Shown here in pieces: positions 60,675 to 64,000 of a stretch of DNA of 64,000 nt. The stretch spans positions 47,085 through 111,084 of the forward strand of contig NZ_JAQQLF010000015.1 of assembly GCF_028548455.1 (NCBI RefSeq), written 5' to 3'. The translations under genes and the position numbers were made by a program. The notes below the pieces were generated by a model, which did not search any database, was not told the origin of the DNA, and saw only the letters and a program-made list of their open reading frames with translations. Position 1 is the stretch's first letter; each line of letters begins with the position of its first letter. The DNA comes from Vogesella aquatica (GTDB lineage Bacteria > Pseudomonadota > Gammaproteobacteria > Burkholderiales > Chromobacteriaceae).

Positions 60675-61271
60675 TCAACCCAGCATCAACTGCTGGATCA
60701 GCTTCTGCCCGGCCTTCCAGTCGCCCAGGCCGCTGTGGCTGCCCATATGGCCGGCGTTACCGGCGTCCAGCAGCGGTACACCCCAACACGCCGCCATCGC
60801 CTCGCTACTGGCATAGTCGCAGAACAGGTCATCGCGGCTGGCTACCATGCGCGCCGGTACCGGCACACGCACATCACGCGGCGCGGCAAAGCCATCAAAC
60901 GCCGGTAGGGGCGCGGCGTCCGGCAGCTCGCCGCTGGCACGCGCCCGTGCCTCGGTTATCGGCAAGGCCGGTGGTGCTACCAGCAGCAGGCCTTTTATCT
61001 TGCGCTGCTGCAGCAGGCTAGCCTGCCCCAGCCATTCCACTGCGGTATGGCAGCCCAGGCTATGCGCCGCCAACACCACCTTGCCGCTGCAGCCGTCTAC
61101 CGTGTCGGCCAAGCGCTGCACCCAGGCATCGCGGCTGGGGTACAGCCAGTTATCCTGCTCCACACGGCGCGCCAGCGGGTACAGCATTTCCCAATAGCTT
61201 TGCCAGTGTTTGGGGCCGGAGTTGCCCCAGCCCGGCACGGTGATCAGGAAAATATCGTCGTCATCCCACAT
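60675..61271 (-). CDS. RBBP9/YdeN-type serine hydrolase
   Basis: A 198-residue alpha/beta hydrolase. VPGWGNSGPKHWQSYW at the start and AAHSLGCHTAVEWL (nucleophile Ser near residue 70) are typical of the family; the acid is in ASRDDLFCDY and the His in GHMGSHSGLGDW. The substrate is unknown. The start overlaps the exonuclease III stop by one base (TAATG). Confidence 0.92.
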   Translation of the reverse strand: MWDDDDIFLITVPGWGNSGPKHWQSYWEMLYPLARRVEQDNWLYPSRDAWVQRLADTVDGCSGKVVLAAHSLGCHTAVEWLGQASLLQQRKIKGLLLVAPPALPITEARARASGELPDAAPLPAFDGFAAPRDVRVPVPARMVASRDDLFCDYASSEAMAACWGVPLLDAGNAGHMGSHSGLGDWKAGQKLIQQLMLG

Positions 61272-62044
61272 TACAGGCTCCGTTCGTAGTCAACGGTCAG
61301 TGGGGCGTGGTCGGAAAACTTCTCGTCTTTATAGATGCTGGCGCTACGTGCCTGCGCCATCAGGCCGGGGCTAACGATATGGTAGTCGATACGCCAGCCC
61401 ACATCCTTGGCATAAGCCTGGCCGCGGTTGCTCCACCAGCTATAGCCCGGTGCGTCGGGGTACAGCGTGCGCCACGCATCGCACCAGCCGCTGCCCAGCA
61501 ATTGCGTCATCCAGGCGCGCTCTTCTGGCAGGAAACCGGAATTCTTCAGGTTGCCCTTCCAGTTTTTCAGGTCGATCTCTTGATGGGCAATGTTCCAGTC
61601 GCCGCAGATCACCACGTCGCGGCCGCTGGCGCGTAGCGCTTCCATATGCGGCATGAACACGTCGAGAAAATCAAACTTCACCTGTTGGCGCTCGTCGCTG
61701 CTGGAACCGGATGGCAGGTACAGCGATACCACAGACAGGTTACCGATATCCAGTTGCAGGTAGCGGCCTTCGGCGTCGATCCAGTCCACACCCAGCCCGG
61801 TAATCACACGGTCCGGCGTGTGGCGGGTGTAAATCCCCACCCCGCTATAGCCTTTTTTCTCGGCGTAGTGGAAGTAACCGGTCAAGCCATCCGGATTCTG
61901 CATGCGCGGGCTCAGGTCGCCCGCCTGCGCCTTCAGCTCCTGCAGGCAGACAAAATCGGCCTGGTGGCCAGCCAGCCAGTCAAAAAAACCTTTCTTGTCC
62001 GCCGAACGGATGCCGTTCAGGTTGGCGGAAACGATTCGAAGCAT
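61271..62044 (-). CDS. xthA: Exonuclease III (AP endonuclease)
   Basis: A 257-residue enzyme of the ExoIII family: RIVSANLNGIRSA, QELKAQ (metal Glu), GVGIYTR, VICGDWNIAH and the C-terminal SDHAPLTVDYE catalytic His-Asp are intact. It cuts abasic sites in base-excision repair. The start ATG at 62044 has GGGAGA upstream. It is divergent from pyrE with 74 bases between. Confidence 0.95.
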   Translation of the reverse strand: MLRIVSANLNGIRSADKKGFFDWLAGHQADFVCLQELKAQAGDLSPRMQNPDGLTGYFHYAEKKGYSGVGIYTRHTPDRVITGLGVDWIDAEGRYLQLDIGNLSVVSLYLPSGSSSDERQQVKFDFLDVFMPHMEALRASGRDVVICGDWNIAHQEIDLKNWKGNLKNSGFLPEERAWMTQLLGSGWCDAWRTLYPDAPGYSWWSNRGQAYAKDVGWRIDYHIVSPGLMAQARSASIYKDEKFSDHAPLTVDYERSL

Positions 62045-62118
62045 GGGGTCTCCCGTGGTATCCTTGCGGCGATTTTTCAGCCACGTCAACGCGTTAAAAG
62101 TATATAAGGGGTATTCAG

Positions 62119-62763
62119 ATGAGCGATTTCCGCCAGGATTTTATTCGTTTTGCGCTTAAGAAGCAGGTATTGCGCTTTGGCGCCTTCGTCACCAAGGCTG
62201 GCCGCACTTCCCCTTACTTCTTCAATGCCGGCTTGTTCAATGACGGCGAAAGCACACTGCAACTGTCCCGCTTTTACGCCAAGTCTATCAGCGAGAGCGG
62301 CGTAGCATTCGATATGATCTTCGGGCCTGCCTATAAAGGTATTATCCTGGCCGCCGCCGCCAGCATGGCACTGGCCGAACAGGGCCACAACGTACCGTTT
62401 GCCTATAATCGCAAAGAAGCAAAAGACCACGGCGAAGGTGGCACCCTGGTAGGCGCGCCGCTGCAAGGCAAGGTACTGATCATCGACGACGTGATCTCGG
62501 CCGGTACTTCGGTACGCGAATCGGTTCAGCTGATCCGCGCCGCCGGCGCAGAGCCAGCCGGCGTAGCCATCGCACTGGACCGCATGGAGCGCGGCACGGG
62601 GGAACTGTCCGCAGTACAAGAAGTGGCTCGCGAGTACAATTTACCCGTCATTGCCATCGCGAACCTGAAAGACCTGCTCGGTTTCCTTGAAGATAGCCCG
62701 GAACTGGCAGACAATCTGGAAGCGGTGCGTGCTTATCGCGCCCAATACGGAGTCAACGACTAA
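62119..62763 (+). CDS. pyrE: Orotate phosphoribosyltransferase
   Basis: A 214-residue pyrimidine-synthesis enzyme. The PRPP-binding motif [17 protein letters not shown] is near residue 120, and [11 protein letters not shown] and [13 protein letters not shown] (flexible loop) are present. AAGGGG lies about 9 bases before the start. The xthA/pyrE divergent order is common in this group. Confidence 0.97.
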   Translation: MSDFRQDFIRFALKKQVLRFGAFVTKAGRTSPYFFNAGLFNDGESTLQLSRFYAKSISESGVAFDMIFGPAYKGIILAAAASMALAEQGHNVPFAYNRKEAKDHGEGGTLVGAPLQGKVLIIDDVISAGTSVRESVQLIRAAGAEPAGVAIALDRMERGTGELSAVQEVAREYNLPVIAIANLKDLLGFLEDSPELADNLEAVRAYRAQYGVND

Positions 62764-62765
62764 TC

Positions 62766-63380
62766 ATGCGCCCTCACCACCTCGCTCTGCTGATCACCCT
62801 GCTTGCCTCGGCAGCAGGGGCCGAAGGTCTGTACAAATGGACCGACGAGCGCGGGGTGGTGCACTACAGCGACTACCCGCCACCAACCGAGCAGAAAAGT
62901 GGCGTCAGCAAATTGAACAAACAGGGCATTCTGCTGCGCAAAGGTGAAAGCGAGGCGGACAAACGCGCCCACGAAGCCGAGCTGGCCAGACAAAAGCAGG
63001 AACAAGCCCAACGCGCCGAGCAAATCCGCTACGACCGCGCACTACAGGAGCGCTACCGCTCTACCGCAGACATTGCCGCCGAGCGCGACAAGCAGGTAAA
63101 AGCCCTACAGACCGGCCTGCGCACGCTGGAAAGCCAGCTACGCATGGCAAGTGCCCAGCTCACCGACCTGAATAACGAAGCCAATAAACTACGCAGTAGT
63201 GGTAAAAGCATCTCCCAAGGCCTGAGCAGCCAGCTGGAAGAGAAACAGCACCTGCAGAATGAAACGCAGGCACTGATCCAGTCGCGCCGGGCTGAAATAG
63301 AGCGCCTGCGCCTTAAGGCTGCGCAAGACATGCTGCGCTTTCAAGAGCTGAACAAACCTAACCCGGCACCAGCCCGCTAA
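62766..63380 (+). CDS. DUF4124 domain exported coiled-coil protein
   Basis: A 204-residue protein with a signal peptide (about 1-18), the DUF4124 motif LYKWTDERGVVHYSDYPP, and a charged coiled coil for about residues 60-190. It is periplasmic with unknown function. It starts two bases after the pyrE stop, suggesting coupling. Confidence 0.87.
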   Translation: MRPHHLALLITLLASAAGAEGLYKWTDERGVVHYSDYPPPTEQKSGVSKLNKQGILLRKGESEADKRAHEAELARQKQEQAQRAEQIRYDRALQERYRSTADIAAERDKQVKALQTGLRTLESQLRMASAQLTDLNNEANKLRSSGKSISQGLSSQLEEKQHLQNETQALIQSRRAEIERLRLKAAQDMLRFQELNKPNPAPAR

Positions 63381-63386
63381 AACCGC

Positions 63387-63713
63387 TTACTGCCCTTCTT
63401 TCTGCTGCCAGGCATCCCGTAAACGCTGCGTAGCCTGCTGCATCAAGGCATCTGCAGCTGCTTTATCGGCTAGCGCCTGCTGCTGTGCCATCTCAGCTTG
63501 CTGTTGCAGTTGCTGAGCATCAAGCAAACGCTTTTGTGCCTGTTTCAACTCCTCCTCCACCTGCAACAAACGCCGGCGAGCCTGATCCTGCTTGCTATCA
63601 GCGTCTTGATATGCCATCTGTGCTGATAGCAACAGGGCATCAACATTAGCCGTTTGTGCCCACACCGGCAGGCTTGCCAGGCAGCAAAGCAAGATCGCAG
63701 CCTTCTGTTTCAT
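63387..63713 (-). CDS. Small exported coiled-coil protein
   Basis: A 108-residue protein with a signal peptide (about 1-19, ending VWA) and a Gln/Ala-rich heptad coiled coil for most of the rest. Function unrecognised. It faces the DUF4124 gene tail to tail; both are coiled-coil periplasmic proteins, which may or may not be chance. Confidence 0.7.
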   Translation of the reverse strand: MKQKAAILLCCLASLPVWAQTANVDALLLSAQMAYQDADSKQDQARRRLLQVEEELKQAQKRLLDAQQLQQQAEMAQQQALADKAAADALMQQATQRLRDAWQQKEGQ

Positions 63714-63811
63714 GACGTACCCCCAACAATAAAAGAATCAAGCTTAACGTATCTGCCCATTGGCTGCCCAGCCGCACGCTAACGGAATAGCCGGCTACTC
63801 TAACGCCAATG

Positions 63812-63839
63812 CATAAAGCCCGCGATAGCGGGCTTTATG
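63812..63839. terminator. Perfect hairpin downstream of the rRNA operon
   Basis: CATAAAGCCCGC and its exact complement with a GATA loop. It may act as a second terminator after the 5S gene. Confidence 0.6.
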
Positions 63840-63854
63840 TCAGGGTCGGCAGGC

Positions 63855-63873
63855 TGCGGCCAACGTTGGCCGC
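63855..63873. repeat. Loop-free palindrome of two GCGGCCAAC repeats
   Basis: GCGGCCAAC (63856) is followed directly by GTTGGCCGC (63865), making a perfect 18-bp palindrome between the two hairpins downstream of the 5S gene. It has no loop and no T run, so it is not a normal terminator. Confidence 0.75.
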
Positions 63874-63911
63874 GGAGTGCGTGCGCGGTGTTTTCGCCGC
63901 ACCAAAGCACA

Positions 63912-63937
63912 AAGCCCAGCTCGTCTGAGCTGGGCTT
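63912..63937 (-). terminator. rRNA operon terminator
   Basis: The arms AAGCCCAGCTC and GAGCTGGGCTT with a four-base loop are followed on the minus strand by TGTGCTTT. It lies 9 bases past the 5S end. Confidence 0.75.
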
Positions 63938-63945
63938 CGGTATCG

Positions 63946-64000
63946 GGCGTCTGGCGGTGTCCTACTTTCACACAGGTATCTGCACTATCATCGGCGCTGA
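63946..64000 (-). rRNA. rrf: 5S ribosomal RNA, 3' part
   Basis: On the minus strand the sequence GCCGATGATAGTGCAGATA is followed by CCTGTGTGAAAGTAGGACAC and CGCCAGACGCC, matching the 3' third of betaproteobacterial 5S rRNA (GTGAAAGTAGG is the helix IV/V region). The 5' part lies beyond the right edge. The 3' end is placed at about 63946 by analogy. This is the tail of an rRNA operon. Confidence 0.85.

Overview
The window looks like a chromosomal segment of a GC-rich betaproteobacterium of the order Neisseriales, probably Chromobacteriaceae (Chromobacterium/Vogesella-type). This rests on gene content and order (mrcA divergent from pilMNOPQ-aroK-aroB, metXW, msrPQ, polA-LOG-DUF2782-thrB, an LPS core cluster ending in msbA), on the protein sequences, and on the 5S rRNA tail. 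It is an inference; no database was searched. Nearly all of the window is coding. I saw no insertion sequence, prophage or CRISPR array.

Layout. 1-8.6 kb (minus strand): a large alpha-2-macroglobulin-like protein (runs off the left edge), AmpG permease, MetW and MetX behind a structured leader. 8.6-12.6 kb: small membrane protein, MsrP-MsrQ periplasmic methionine-sulfoxide repair, YbaK deacylase, a Bcr/CflA-type exporter and an ArsC-like protein. 12.7-23.3 kb: PBP1A divergent from the type IV pilus operon pilMNOPQ with aroK-aroB, a FimV C-terminus-like protein, then on the minus strand a FimT/GspH pseudopilin and a ComP-like minor pilin. 23.5-31 kb (minus): waaQ-like, GT4, GT9, O-antigen ligase, GT4 and msbA, with overlapping ends. 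31-35 kb (minus): cysG and a regulatory-type PTS (EIIA-Man, HPr, EI). 35-38.5 kb: two convergent diguanylate cyclases and a GNAT acetyltransferase. 38.6-43.5 kb: polA, LOG-family protein, DUF2782 protein, thrB. 43.6-47.1 kb: two small beta-barrel outer-membrane proteins flanking an RstA/RstB-like two-component system. 47.2-57.4 kb (minus): a chemotaxis operon (MCP, CheY, STAS protein, CheA, MCP, CheW, CheR, CheD, CheB) followed by a receiver-EAL protein. 57.7-64 kb: hemF, a periplasmic protein, HIT protein, SseA, serine hydrolase, exonuclease III, pyrE, DUF4124 protein, a small coiled-coil protein, and the 3' end of a 5S rRNA on the minus strand.

Most interesting signal: the 9-mer GCGGCCAAC (either strand) occurs about 58 times by hand count, roughly one per 1.1 kb, where about one copy would be expected by chance. 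About 42 copies extend to the 10-mer TGCGGCCAAC. Copies lie in both orientations, in different reading frames and between genes; one inverted pair forms a terminator hairpin between convergent genes. This density and layout match Neisseria DNA uptake sequences, although the sequence is different. The same window encodes a minor pilin resembling ComP, the Neisseria DNA-uptake-sequence receptor, beside a FimT-like pseudopilin and the PilMNOPQ machine. I propose a candidate uptake-sequence dialect and a candidate receptor.
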